Positions 19,601 through 27,119 of a stretch of 48,653 bases of DNA are shown piece after piece. Where the stretch lies: positions 1 to 48,653 of the forward strand of contig JAOUKV010000024.1 in the NCBI GenBank assembly GCA_029882355.1, given 5' to 3'. This stretch comes from Gammaproteobacteria bacterium (lineage in GTDB: Bacteria; Pseudomonadota; Gammaproteobacteria; SZUA-229). The translations under genes were made by a program, and so were the position numbers. The notes below the pieces were generated by a model. The model searched no databases. It saw only the letters and a program-made list of their open reading frames with translations, and had not been told where the DNA came from. Numbering within the stretch: the first letter of the stretch is position 1; each line of letters opens with the position of its first letter.

Positions 19601-19732
19601 GCTTTATCCTGGGGTCTGATGTTTTCTACCGCAGTCACCCTTATTACGATACCTGCTGTCTTGGCGGCTGGGCATGATGTACGTAACGTTGCAAGAAAAT
19701 TATTTGGTAAGAGGATAGAAAATAATGAGTAA
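16610..19732 (+). CDS. RND family efflux transporter permease subunit
   Basis: A 1040-residue inner-membrane pump. The N-terminal helix is followed by FPNVNLDIVQIDTVYPGASP and the EIEQLVVTPIEQEL motif of the hydrophobe/amphiphile RND group. The proton-relay segment GMLVDDAIIIGEN at about residues 396-408 keeps both Asp residues, and the two large periplasmic porter regions and twelve-helix plan fit the family length. RND pumps normally need a periplasmic adaptor as well as TolC; none is encoded between or beside these genes. Substrate is unknown. It overlaps the next small gene by 8 bases. Confidence 0.92.
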   Translation: MKAIIHFLVVRPLIVNLVSVFLLILGLVVSLQFLQIEAFPNVNLDIVQIDTVYPGASPKEIEQLVVTPIEQELKALHGIDKMISMSFPGSARITMELDPDATNRSRLTSEISIAVDKAKLPSDLPNDPFVTEVDGAVFPVIRLAISAPLDELALKRLGDDIKDDLLAIKGIAKVVVQGDRKPEYSVMVDPDRMQRQRISIADISSAIKSWNINAPGGDLNTSEGQRAVRLVGEFSSVEDASQLVLRANADGNVLRLGDVATISESLVEPFTLHDVAGEPALSVLVLKKANADIIDTVDLIESYIETVPGRYGEAVHIKTFQDYSRFARMRLNVLTNNGMVGLVLVFVSLLLFLRFSVAMTTTWGLPIIFMTGITILYATGMTLNMISMMGFIMVLGMLVDDAIIIGENITHHMERGLNPVEAAVKGSVELIGPVTTTVLTTIAAFLPMMFMTGMIGKFIIAIPIVVITLLSLSWLESFLILPSHVAHVTNPDKHPPERRWLLALENAYAKLLAKALRFRWLTVGISFAVLIGAIVLAKTSLSFQLFPPVGVEEFIARVTAPPGTSLVEMREHLRSVDRDLRSVINPENLETTLSDVGDVSFDQGDPLTQRGSRYGQIRAIYTPASSRQQHDALLDMKAAGELLKNNYPNLDISMTEIRPGPPLGRALEAEISSSNEQSCETAATRLIDFLKTVHGVTTIDSGLNKGDDELHVVLDRELATYAGVDLATAASHVRAAVGGLVVSNIRRGTEEIDVTIRYPESENNEFEQLKNVLIPNKKEGLIPLNKIARFEQHDGFTTIRHKDGIRIVNVVADIDSTIITSRELNKLVMDKQMEWVGSVASDLKVKYGGEEEKSQESFVSLLVAFAFALIAIFFILAIQFNNMAYPLIVMLAIPFGAIGIIISFYLHDLFWKPMPLSFFSSFGMVALTGVVVNSSLILLVFIQRARQDGIELIEAIIMAGRRRLRAVLLTAATTVVGLLPTAYGWGGMDHFVSPMALALSWGLMFSTAVTLITIPAVLAAGHDVRNVARKLFGKRIENNE

Positions 19733-20099
19733 TATTATGGCTGTATTAATGAATGGCATTGCTCAGCTTGAATATGATAGAGATAAAGCACTCACTGATT
19801 ATCAGCTCACATATCTTGATGAGATGGATAAAAAAATGGATGAAGGCATAAATATCGATGGTGAAAATATCAGCAAGCCTGATTTGAGTCAGAAAATTCA
19901 ATTTGTCACCGCCAATATGTTGTCAGCAATAAAATCTGACAATGAAGGCATGACTAGTGCTTTGTGTACTTATTTGGCGACTCGATTACCCGATTTAAAA
20001 CAGGTTAAAGTCATAGAGGAGGGCGGTGATATGTCGATTGATATGGTTTTTGATGAGGATTACAAAGGACAGGTCTCAGTTGGTTTTACAAAGCATTGA
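19725..20099 (+). CDS. small acidic protein of unknown function in the RND operon
   Basis: A 124-residue protein that I do not recognise. It is acidic, has no signal peptide and no membrane helix, and reads as helical in the first half (IAQLEYDRDKALTDYQLTYL) and as beta-rich at the end (SIDMVFDEDYKGQVSVGFTK). Its start overlaps the RND stop by 8 bases, so it is translationally coupled to the pump. That makes it a candidate cytoplasmic accessory or regulator of the transporter, on position alone. Confidence 0.7.
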   Translation: MSNIMAVLMNGIAQLEYDRDKALTDYQLTYLDEMDKKMDEGINIDGENISKPDLSQKIQFVTANMLSAIKSDNEGMTSALCTYLATRLPDLKQVKVIEEGGDMSIDMVFDEDYKGQVSVGFTKH

Positions 20100-20203
20100 A
20101 TGATTTCGTTCCCTGATTAATTACCTCATTGTAGCGGAGCTATTTGAATAATGAATTGATGTATCATGTAAATTGCAAATGCTTATTTAAGGATATCTAT
20201 ATC

Positions 20204-20710
20204 ATGATAACGCAAATTATTAAATTCCTTAGAGTTCTGGCTTCAGAAGCAGCGCCCATTCAAATAAGTATGGGTATCGCCCTGGCTATGATTGTCGGGC
20301 TTACCCCCTTACTTAGCTTACATAATTTACTGGTAGTTTTTGTGCTGCTGACTTTTCGCATCAATCTGGCTGCGTTTTTATTGGCTCTGGGTTTATTTTC
20401 TGGTCTGGCTTATCTGCTGGACCCTCTATTCCATAGTTTTGGTGTGACGTTATTGCAGCACGAGTCATTGCATGCGGCATGGACGAGTATGTACAACTCT
20501 ACATTCTGGCGGCTTACACATTTTAATAACACCATTGTAATAGGCAGCCTTGTGTCAACATTATTGGCATTTATTCCGTTTGTTCTGATAACGAACGTTT
20601 TGATCAAGCGTTATCGAACACATGTTTTAGTGTATTTGCAGCGTTCTAAATTAGCTAACTGGTTACAAAGTAGCAAACTAGTCACTCGTTTCACTTCACT
20701 GTCGGAGTAG
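20204..20710 (+). CDS. TIGR03546 family membrane protein
   Basis: A 168-residue inner-membrane protein with four or so hydrophobic segments, beginning MITQIIKFLRVLASEAAPIQ and containing GIALAMIVGLTPLLSLHNLL and LDPLFHSFG. This matches the uncharacterised TIGR03546 family. The ATG at 20204 is chosen over the in-frame TTG at 20144 because AAGGAT lies about 10 bases upstream and the family begins here. It is followed 4 bases later by a TIGR03545 gene; the two are known as a conserved pair limited to bacteria with an outer membrane. Confidence 0.85.
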   Translation: MITQIIKFLRVLASEAAPIQISMGIALAMIVGLTPLLSLHNLLVVFVLLTFRINLAAFLLALGLFSGLAYLLDPLFHSFGVTLLQHESLHAAWTSMYNSTFWRLTHFNNTIVIGSLVSTLLAFIPFVLITNVLIKRYRTHVLVYLQRSKLANWLQSSKLVTRFTSLSE

Positions 20711-20714
20711 GGAT

Positions 20715-22490
20715 ATGAAAAGCATACGTTGGGGTGGTTTGATTACATTTGTTATCACAATGCTGGTATTTGCATCGGCATTATTATTTGCGGGTACTAT
20801 TCTTAAGCCGTTAATGGAATCCAGTTTTACTGCTATGAATGGCGCAAAAGTTGATATTGAAAGCGTCGATGTTAGTTATTCGCCTTTAACACTGGAAATT
20901 AAAAATATCCAGATAGCCGACCAGGAACAGGCGATGGTGAATGCTGTACAGATTGATCAGGTTAAGTTTGCGGCTTCATTCGGCCAACTTTTTTTAGGTA
21001 AGCTTATTATTGATGAAGCATCAATACATGGTATTCGAATCGATACGCCTCGCCATAAGCCGGGATTGATAGTGCAGAGTGATGATGAAGATTTATTAGA
21101 TGCGGTATCCGATGATAGCCTTATATCTATGCCTAAACTAGAAGTGCTTGATGTGAAATCGATTCTTGCATCTAACCCCTTATTGTCTGACAAATTGATA
21201 GATGAACTTGATAAAGATTTTTCAGATACTGAGGTTCAATGGAAAACAATTAGTGAATCGTTACCTGACAAAGAAAAATCAGATGAATACGATACACGAT
21301 TTAATAATATAAAAATAATGGCTAAGGGTGATGCTAAACAAAAAATCACTGCCATAAAAGATGCAAAACAACTCAGTAGTGAGTTAAAGGAAGAGGTGAA
21401 AAAAGTCAAACAGGCGAAGGATCGGTTCGGTACTGATATAAAACGTATTAATGCGGAATTGAAAGTCGTCAAAGCTGCGCCAGCCAAAGATATTGCCATG
21501 CTTAAAAGTAAATACAGTCTGGATAATATGAATGCTGAAAATATTAGTCAGATGATTTTTGGTGAGCAGGTGGCAGGCTATACCGCACTGGCTAAAAAAT
21601 GGTATCGCCGTATAGAACCTTATCTATCGAGTGAGGAAGAAGTCGAAACAGTTGAAGTGGAAAGAAGCAAAGGCAGGGATGTTGTTTTTCATGAATTTCG
21701 TCCCATGCCAGTTGTTTATATCGGTCTGGCATCAATAACCGCTAATTTGCCGCGTGGTCTGTTCGAGGGAACTATAACTGCCATATCATCTGATCAGACC
21801 ATAAAAAAAGAAGCAACACGCTTTAAGTTGCAGGGCGTTTCATTATCTAATAAAGATAGTGAAACGGTGAGTGGTGAATTTAATTATATTGATAAAAATA
21901 ACGGTTTCTCAAAGATAAAATACAGTGTGGTTAAATCGAAGATTGACGATTTTGTTTTATCTCGTAGCGATAAATTACCGCTAACAATGAAACAGGCGGT
22001 TATGGATTTTGATCTCAATGCCAGGTTCCAGCAAGGCTCGTTAAATGGCATGGCAAAAATGAGATTTAAAGAAGTAGCGTTTGATTCAGGTGATACCTCA
22101 TCACTGGTTGCTAACTCGTTTAAAGGTGTGAGTGCCTTTGCTATTGATAGTCGGTTCAACGGCTCAGTGAATAATCTTAGTATTAAAATTGATTCCGATC
22201 TGGATAATCAGTTGAGTCGGCAGCTTAAAAATAAATTGAATCAAGAAAAAAAGAAGTTTGAGGATGAGCTAAAAGTAGAGCTTGATAAAAAGCTAAAATC
22301 ACCAATGGATAAGATAGAGGCTAAAAAAGCCAGGCTTAATTCAGTCAAGAACAAAATAGATGACAGAGAAAAACAGTTACAACAGAAAATTGCTTCATTA
22401 AAAACGACAATTGACTCAGAAAAAACGCAAAAGAAAAAAGAGGCATCAGACAAGTTAAAAAATAAACTTAAGGATAAGTTTGGTTTTTAA
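20715..22490 (+). CDS. TIGR03545 family protein (AsmA-like N-terminus, coiled-coil C-terminus)
   Basis: A 591-residue protein with one N-terminal membrane helix (about residues 7-30) followed by an AsmA-like beta segment (NGAKVDIESVDVSYSPLTLE...GIRIDTPR). The middle and C-terminal parts hold long lysine/glutamate-rich coiled coils (about 190-260 and 505-591). It should be anchored in the inner membrane with most of its mass in the periplasm. AsmA-like proteins act in outer-membrane lipid transport or assembly, so an envelope role is likely, but the TIGR03545 family itself is uncharacterised. Its TAA overlaps the stop codon of the convergent nuclease gene. Confidence 0.85.
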   Translation: MKSIRWGGLITFVITMLVFASALLFAGTILKPLMESSFTAMNGAKVDIESVDVSYSPLTLEIKNIQIADQEQAMVNAVQIDQVKFAASFGQLFLGKLIIDEASIHGIRIDTPRHKPGLIVQSDDEDLLDAVSDDSLISMPKLEVLDVKSILASNPLLSDKLIDELDKDFSDTEVQWKTISESLPDKEKSDEYDTRFNNIKIMAKGDAKQKITAIKDAKQLSSELKEEVKKVKQAKDRFGTDIKRINAELKVVKAAPAKDIAMLKSKYSLDNMNAENISQMIFGEQVAGYTALAKKWYRRIEPYLSSEEEVETVEVERSKGRDVVFHEFRPMPVVYIGLASITANLPRGLFEGTITAISSDQTIKKEATRFKLQGVSLSNKDSETVSGEFNYIDKNNGFSKIKYSVVKSKIDDFVLSRSDKLPLTMKQAVMDFDLNARFQQGSLNGMAKMRFKEVAFDSGDTSSLVANSFKGVSAFAIDSRFNGSVNNLSIKIDSDLDNQLSRQLKNKLNQEKKKFEDELKVELDKKLKSPMDKIEAKKARLNSVKNKIDDREKQLQQKIASLKTTIDSEKTQKKKEASDKLKNKLKDKFGF

Positions 22491-23890
22491 ATTTTAGTTA
22501 AATCTATTTTTTGCCCGTGTACAGCCACGATGACCTCTGCCTTAAATTCTGATTTTAGTGTGTCAGAGAGATTTGTGAGCGCCAGTTCTTCACCATGTAC
22601 CAATACTAACGGTGGTCGATCTGCAAAGTTTGCATACCAGTTTTTAAGGTCGTACTCATCAGCATGTGCAGAAAGACCACCAATGGTATGAATTTTTGCA
22701 TTCACCCGCACAGTCTCGCCCCATAATCGAATATGCTTTGCGCCATCAACCAGGATGCGCCCAAGCGTGCCACGTGCCTGAAACCCGGTAATAACAACAT
22801 GACATTCCTTGCGCCAGATGTTGTGTTTGAAATGTTGTTTAATACGTCCACCGTTACACATACCACTACCGGCAATAATAATTGCACCTGAGCTAATGCG
22901 ATTTAAGGCCATTGACTGATTAGTGGTGTGAGAAATATGAAGATTTGGCAGAATTGATTTTTGTTTGTTTTTTTCCCACAAGGCTGTCATCTCAGGATTG
23001 AATAATTCACTGTGGTGTGTGAAAACATTAGTGGCTTCAATAGCCAGTGGACTATCTAGAAAAATCTGCCAGCGATCAAGCCCCCATTCTTTATAATACT
23101 TGGCAAATAGAAAAAGAATTTCCTGTGTCCTTCCGACCGAAAAAGCTGGGATTAAGATGTTACCGCGACTATTCATTACAGCACTCAGTACATCGGCCAT
23201 TTCAATACGAGTATCATCCCAACTGCGATGACGACGATCACCATAAGTACTTTCCATGATGACCAGATCAGCTTTTTTAATCAGCGCAGGGTCATTCAGT
23301 ATCGGCATATCAGGGCGGCCTAGATCGCCACTGAAGACAATTTTACGTTCAACACCATTCTCTTCTAACCAGAGTTCGATAATTGATGAGCCAAGAATGT
23401 GCCCGGCATTGTTAAGGCGAATAGCAACATTGGGAAATATACGTTCCTGTTGCAGATAGGCCAGACCTCTAAACTGTCTCAGAGCATGTGCAACGTCATC
23501 ATCAGTATATAGAGGTTCAATATCTTTCAAATCTTTTCGGCGACGTTTACGGTTTTCCCATTCAGTTTCCTTCTGATTAAGAAAGGCAGAATCTTTCAGC
23601 ATAATGCGACATAAGTCCTGACAGGCACTATGTGTATAAATAGGTCCTTTGAAACCGGCTTTAACTAACATTGGCAGGCGACCCGAATGATCGATGTGTG
23701 CATGGCTGAGCACCACGGCATCAATTGACCCTGGATCAAAGGGGAAGGGCTGTCTGTTACGGTCCTCATCAGATCTTTGACCCTGTATAAGCCCGCAATC
23801 GAGAAGAATTTTACGTTCACCGACTTTGATGAGATGACAAGAACCTGTCACCTCACCTGCCGCACCGAGAAATTCAATTTGCATTGTCAT
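22487..23890 (-). CDS. MBL-fold RNA-processing nuclease (beta-CASP family)
   Basis: A 467-residue metallo-beta-lactamase fold protein of the YSH1/CPSF73-like group. The metal motif LSHAHIDHSG is at residues 61-70 (His63, His65, Asp67, His68). SGDLGRPD, VIMESTYGDR, the beta-CASP segment IPAFSVGRTQEI, IFLDSPLA, ITGFQARGTLG and the C-terminal GGLSAHADEYDL (RNA-specificity motif) follow in order. Such enzymes are usually RNA endo- or exonucleases, although bacterial members of this subgroup are little studied. Initiation could be at the ATG at 23890 or at the one two codons later. Confidence 0.9.
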   Translation of the reverse strand: MTMQIEFLGAAGEVTGSCHLIKVGERKILLDCGLIQGQRSDEDRNRQPFPFDPGSIDAVVLSHAHIDHSGRLPMLVKAGFKGPIYTHSACQDLCRIMLKDSAFLNQKETEWENRKRRRKDLKDIEPLYTDDDVAHALRQFRGLAYLQQERIFPNVAIRLNNAGHILGSSIIELWLEENGVERKIVFSGDLGRPDMPILNDPALIKKADLVIMESTYGDRRHRSWDDTRIEMADVLSAVMNSRGNILIPAFSVGRTQEILFLFAKYYKEWGLDRWQIFLDSPLAIEATNVFTHHSELFNPEMTALWEKNKQKSILPNLHISHTTNQSMALNRISSGAIIIAGSGMCNGGRIKQHFKHNIWRKECHVVITGFQARGTLGRILVDGAKHIRLWGETVRVNAKIHTIGGLSAHADEYDLKNWYANFADRPPLVLVHGEELALTNLSDTLKSEFKAEVIVAVHGQKIDLTKI

Positions 23891-24040
23891 ATGTTGTCCA
23901 CTTTTGACCAGTGATGTTTCGATTATAAGGGGCCTGACGATGATTTTTACAATAATTATTATGTCACGGTAGCGAGAATTAACGTTATTAATGATTAAAA
24001 CAAAAAATATTGAAATTTATTCAAAAAAAACGGTATTAGC

Positions 24041-24076
24041 AGTAGCTCATAGAGCCATTTTTCTATACAATCTCGC
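24041..24076 (+). promoter_or_regulatory. probable promoter of the tRNA-Val/tRNA-Asp unit
   Basis: A -10-like TATACA lies at 24064-24069, about 20 bases before the mature tRNA-Val, and is followed by the GC-rich ATCTCGCCTTC discriminator usual for stringently controlled tRNA promoters. No convincing -35 hexamer is visible 16-18 bases upstream, so the left limit is nominal. The gap 23891-24087 holds nothing else clear. Confidence 0.4.
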
Positions 24077-24087
24077 CTTCTCTACAA

Positions 24088-24163
24088 GGGTGATTAGCTC
24101 AGCTGGTAGAGCGTCGCCCTTACAAGGCGAATGTCGGGGGTTCGATCCCCTCATCACCCACCA
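24088..24163 (+). tRNA. tRNA-Val (anticodon TAC)
   Basis: A 76-base tRNA that folds into a full cloverleaf. The acceptor GGGTGAT pairs with ATCACCC, the D arm is GCTCAGCTGGTAGAGC, and the anticodon stem TCGCC/GGCGA encloses CTTACAA with anticodon TAC at 24121-24123. The T arm is GGGGG-TTCGATC-CCCTC. The terminal CCA is encoded. Confidence 0.97.
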
Positions 24164-24169
24164 TTTTTA

Positions 24170-24246
24170 GGACCGGTAGTTCAGCTGGTTAGAATGCCGG
24201 CCTGTCACGCCGGAGGTCGCGAGTTCGAGTCTCGTCCGGTCCGCCA
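24170..24246 (+). tRNA. tRNA-Asp (anticodon GTC)
   Basis: A 77-base tRNA only 6 bases after tRNA-Val. The acceptor GGACCGG pairs with CCGGTCC, the anticodon stem CCGGC/GCCGG encloses CTGTCAC with anticodon GTC at 24204-24206, and the T loop is TTCGAGT. The terminal CCA is encoded. A terminator follows within 11 bases, so the two tRNAs form one transcript. Confidence 0.97.
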
Positions 24247-24256
24247 TATAAATAAA

Positions 24257-24290
24257 AAGGCTCCCTGTTTATCAGGGGGCCTTTTTTTTT
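24257..24290 (+). terminator. Rho-independent terminator of the tRNA unit
   Basis: An 11-bp stem with one G-T pair (AAGGCTCCCTG / CAGGGGGCCTT) and a TTTAT loop is followed by nine or more T residues. It ends the tRNA-Val/tRNA-Asp transcript. Confidence 0.92.
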
Positions 24291-24315
24291 GACTGTGTCG
24301 CAGCTTCACTATTCT

Positions 24316-24972
24316 TTATATACTATCAAGGGCTGTAAGAATATCTTCTGGCTCCATACGCGTGGTGTAGTCCTTATTGACATAACAGGCATGTATTGAG
24401 CCATCCTGTTTGATGATGAATGTCGCTGGTAGAGGGAGTCGATAACTGTCGTCACCATTGGCAGCAGCTATATCGATACCCCATTCTTTATAGAGGGGGT
24501 GGAGTTCTTCATAGACAGTCATCACCAGCCCGTATTTATCTGCAACCTTGTTACCGCTATCACTTAGAACTTCGAAAGGAAGCTCGTGCTTTTCAATGGT
24601 CGAGAGAGATGCATCGGGCAGTTCGGGGGATATGCCGATCAGTGAGGCGCCTTTGTTCTCTATCTGTGGAAGAATATCGGATAAAGCTTTGAATTCCAGA
24701 TTGCAGAATGGACACCAGCCACCTCGGTAAAAACTGAGTACCACAGGACCTTGCTTGAGACGTTCAGTCAATCGCGTATCATCTCCACGAACATTGGGTA
24801 GCTCAAAGTCAGGTGCCTGTTCTCCCTTCGTTGGCGCATTAGCACCGGCATCTGATTTCAGTAGCTTCTCAAATGCACCGCCTACAATTTTTTGCGCTTC
24901 TTCAGGAATATTCGAAATAAAATCCTGCAACGCTTTCTGTGTTTGTTCCGAGAGTGTTTTTGTTTCTGACAT
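24316..24972 (-). CDS. peroxiredoxin-like protein (AhpC/TSA family)
   Basis: A 218-residue thioredoxin-fold protein of the AhpC/TSA-like group. The active segment is VLSFYRGGWCPFCNLEFKAL with Cys87 and Cys90, a C-x-x-C form found in the peroxiredoxin-like 2 subgroup, preceded by APDFELPNVRG. The C-terminal half ends with PLPATFIIKQDGSI. It should reduce peroxides or act as a thiol oxidoreductase in the cytoplasm; no signal peptide is visible. The ATG at 24972 is preferred over one four codons upstream because GGGGA lies at the right distance before it. It is monocistronic. Confidence 0.87.
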   Translation of the reverse strand: MSETKTLSEQTQKALQDFISNIPEEAQKIVGGAFEKLLKSDAGANAPTKGEQAPDFELPNVRGDDTRLTERLKQGPVVLSFYRGGWCPFCNLEFKALSDILPQIENKGASLIGISPELPDASLSTIEKHELPFEVLSDSGNKVADKYGLVMTVYEELHPLYKEWGIDIAAANGDDSYRLPLPATFIIKQDGSIHACYVNKDYTTRMEPEDILTALDSI

Positions 24973-25296
24973 TTTATTCCCCATTTATATATTGGTTATT
25001 TTAATCGTGTGTGACAGGTTGGCTGTTATTGCATGCAAAATAGTCATACACCTGTATTACTTTATAGCAGTATATGCAAGACAAGTCAAAATCTTAATTA
25101 TTAGTTAAGATTAATGTGCTCTAATGTGCGAATTATTGATTAGATCAGAAGGATTTCTTCATTTTTCGATGAATCAGGCAAGATTTACCGGCAGTTTCTA
25201 GTATTGGGCTGCCTTTTTAATTACTCCATTTTGTCGTCCTGATGACGGGTATTTCTTGCCGAGAATCAAAGATGAAAATAACAACACGAGAACTTA
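24973..25296. other. divergent intergenic region, peroxiredoxin-like gene / SulP gene
   Basis: This 324-base gap holds no gene that I can support. It contains a palindrome at 25090-25112 (listed separately), a small GAAGGATTTCTTC hairpin at about 25149, and a weak GGCAG...CTGCC stem followed by T residues near 25190-25225 that could be a poor terminator or attenuator ahead of the SulP gene. A 12-codon reading frame at 25272-25310 overlaps the SulP start and is probably chance. Confidence 0.5.
25090..25112. promoter_or_regulatory. candidate regulator-binding palindrome
   Basis: AATCTTAA-N7-TTAAGATT is a perfect 8-bp inverted repeat with a 7-base spacer, 118 bases from the peroxiredoxin-like start and 185 bases from the SulP start. 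The dyad has the shape of a LysR-type or other dimeric regulator site. No regulator gene is adjacent. Confidence 0.4.
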
Positions 25297-27027
25297 ATGA
25301 AAATAACTGAATTTTTTCCTTTTTTGAGCTGGCTACGACTAATTACAGGGGAATCATTTAAAGCTGATTTTATAGCGGGCTTAACAGGTGCGGTCATAGT
25401 TCTACCGCAAGGAGTGGCTTTTGCGATGATCGCAGGCTTGCCTCCAGAGTACGGTCTGTATACGGCAATGGTTACGCCCATTATCGCTGCTTTATTCGGT
25501 TCGTCATTTCATTTGGTATCAGGTCCAACGACAGCTATTTCCATTGTTGTTTTCTCTGCCATTAGCCATCATGCAGAACCGGGCACGGCTGAATTCATAT
25601 CATTAACCCTGACGCTTACATTTCTGGCCGGTGTTTATCAGCTGGCATTTGGATTGGCACGCTTAGGCTCGCTGGTTAACTTTGTTTCACATACCGTAGT
25701 GATAGGTTTTACAGCGGGTGCTGCGATTTTGATTGGCACTAGCCAAATGAAACATATCTTTGGAATTGCTGTTCCTAAGGGTGAGTCATTTCTAAATACC
25801 TGGGCTGACATATATAACGGTATTGGACAGACAAATTTTTATCTTATGATCATTGCTGTAGCCACAATGGTTGCAGCTCTACTGGTAAAGAAACTTAATC
25901 CCAAACTGCCAAATCTTTTAGTGGGCATGGTTGTCGGCAGTGTTATTGCACTAGTACTGAAAGAATATACAGATAGCATTGCGCTCGTCGGGGAAATTCC
26001 AGCACATTTGCCACCATTTTCAAGCCCGGAATTTTCTTTAGAAACTATAAGGATGCTTGCACCGGAAGCATTTGCCGTGGCTTTATTGGGATTGATTGAA
26101 GCCGTTTCTATTAGTCGGGCAGTGGCAACTAAATCACATCAAAGAATTAATGCCAATCAGGAGTTTATCGGTCAGGGCATGTCAAATATGGTGGGCAGCT
26201 TCTTCTCCAGCTATGCAGGCTCAGGCTCGTTTACTCGTTCAGGTATTAACTACGATGCAGGCGCTAAAACTCCGTTGTCAGCAATATTAGCGGCAATCAT
26301 GTTGATGTTCATCGTTTTGCTGATTGCGCCATTAACGGCATACCTGCCCATTGCAGCAATGGGTGGGATTATTTTATTAGTCGCATACAATCTCATTGAT
26401 TTTCATCACATTACGCAAATACTAACATTGAGTAAATCAGAAACATCAATTTTGTTAACGACATTTTTTGCTACCTTATTTCTTGAACTTGAATTTGCAA
26501 TATATTTAGGTGTTTTGTTGTCACTGGTTTTGTTTCTAGCGAAAACATCGACACCAAAAATACCAACATTATCGATCGATGTATCTTATAACGGAGCCAA
26601 AAGAAAATTCTCCAGTGTTCATAAAAAGCCACTTAAACAATGTCCGCAACTAAAAATTATCCGTGTAGATATGTCGATTTACTTTGGTTCGATTAACTAT
26701 ATCAATAAAGTTATTTCTAACATTTCAGAAAAAGAAGGTATTTATAATATATTGATTGTAGCTAGTGGCATCAATTTTATCGATCTTGCTGGTGCAGAAG
26801 TGCTTGTTACTGAGAATAACAGGTTACGGAAAAACAATGGTGGTTTGTATTTTGTTGGTATGAAATCGTCAGTTTATGAATTTGCAGCTAAATCGTGCTT
26901 TGTTAAAAAAATTGGCAGTGATCATTTTTTTGATTCAAAGGCAAGTGCTATCCATAATATATATGCTCGTCTTGATAGTTCAATCTGTAAAAACTGTAAT
27001 GCTAGAATATTTAATGAGTGTGAATAG
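25297..27027 (+). CDS. SulP family inorganic anion transporter with STAS domain
   Basis: A 576-residue transporter. It opens with the SulP signature ADFIAGLTGAVIVLPQGVAFA and AGLPPEYGLYTAMVTPIIAALFGSS, has 10-14 membrane segments to about residue 420, and a C-terminal STAS domain (IIRVDMSIYFGSINYINK, NILIVASGINFIDLAGAE). SulP proteins carry sulfate, bicarbonate or similar anions; the substrate cannot be told from sequence. The last 20 residues end in an unusual cysteine-rich tail (SSICKNCNARIFNECE). It is separate from the second SulP gene at 35460 and not closely similar to it. Confidence 0.9.
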   Translation: MKITEFFPFLSWLRLITGESFKADFIAGLTGAVIVLPQGVAFAMIAGLPPEYGLYTAMVTPIIAALFGSSFHLVSGPTTAISIVVFSAISHHAEPGTAEFISLTLTLTFLAGVYQLAFGLARLGSLVNFVSHTVVIGFTAGAAILIGTSQMKHIFGIAVPKGESFLNTWADIYNGIGQTNFYLMIIAVATMVAALLVKKLNPKLPNLLVGMVVGSVIALVLKEYTDSIALVGEIPAHLPPFSSPEFSLETIRMLAPEAFAVALLGLIEAVSISRAVATKSHQRINANQEFIGQGMSNMVGSFFSSYAGSGSFTRSGINYDAGAKTPLSAILAAIMLMFIVLLIAPLTAYLPIAAMGGIILLVAYNLIDFHHITQILTLSKSETSILLTTFFATLFLELEFAIYLGVLLSLVLFLAKTSTPKIPTLSIDVSYNGAKRKFSSVHKKPLKQCPQLKIIRVDMSIYFGSINYINKVISNISEKEGIYNILIVASGINFIDLAGAEVLVTENNRLRKNNGGLYFVGMKSSVYEFAAKSCFVKKIGSDHFFDSKASAIHNIYARLDSSICKNCNARIFNECE

Positions 27028-27119
27028 CTTGCTGTTTTCATTGTTTAAGCGTGAGCCATGCAGTATCTCAGCTAAGAGAATAAGAAATCCTGGTGTAAAT
27101 AACATTTAATAATTGACCT

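Noticed and set aside
25272-25310. 12-codon leader peptide overlapping the SulP start
   Set aside because: It arises because ATGAAAATAAC occurs twice in 30 bases; there is no hairpin pair or codon run typical of attenuators.
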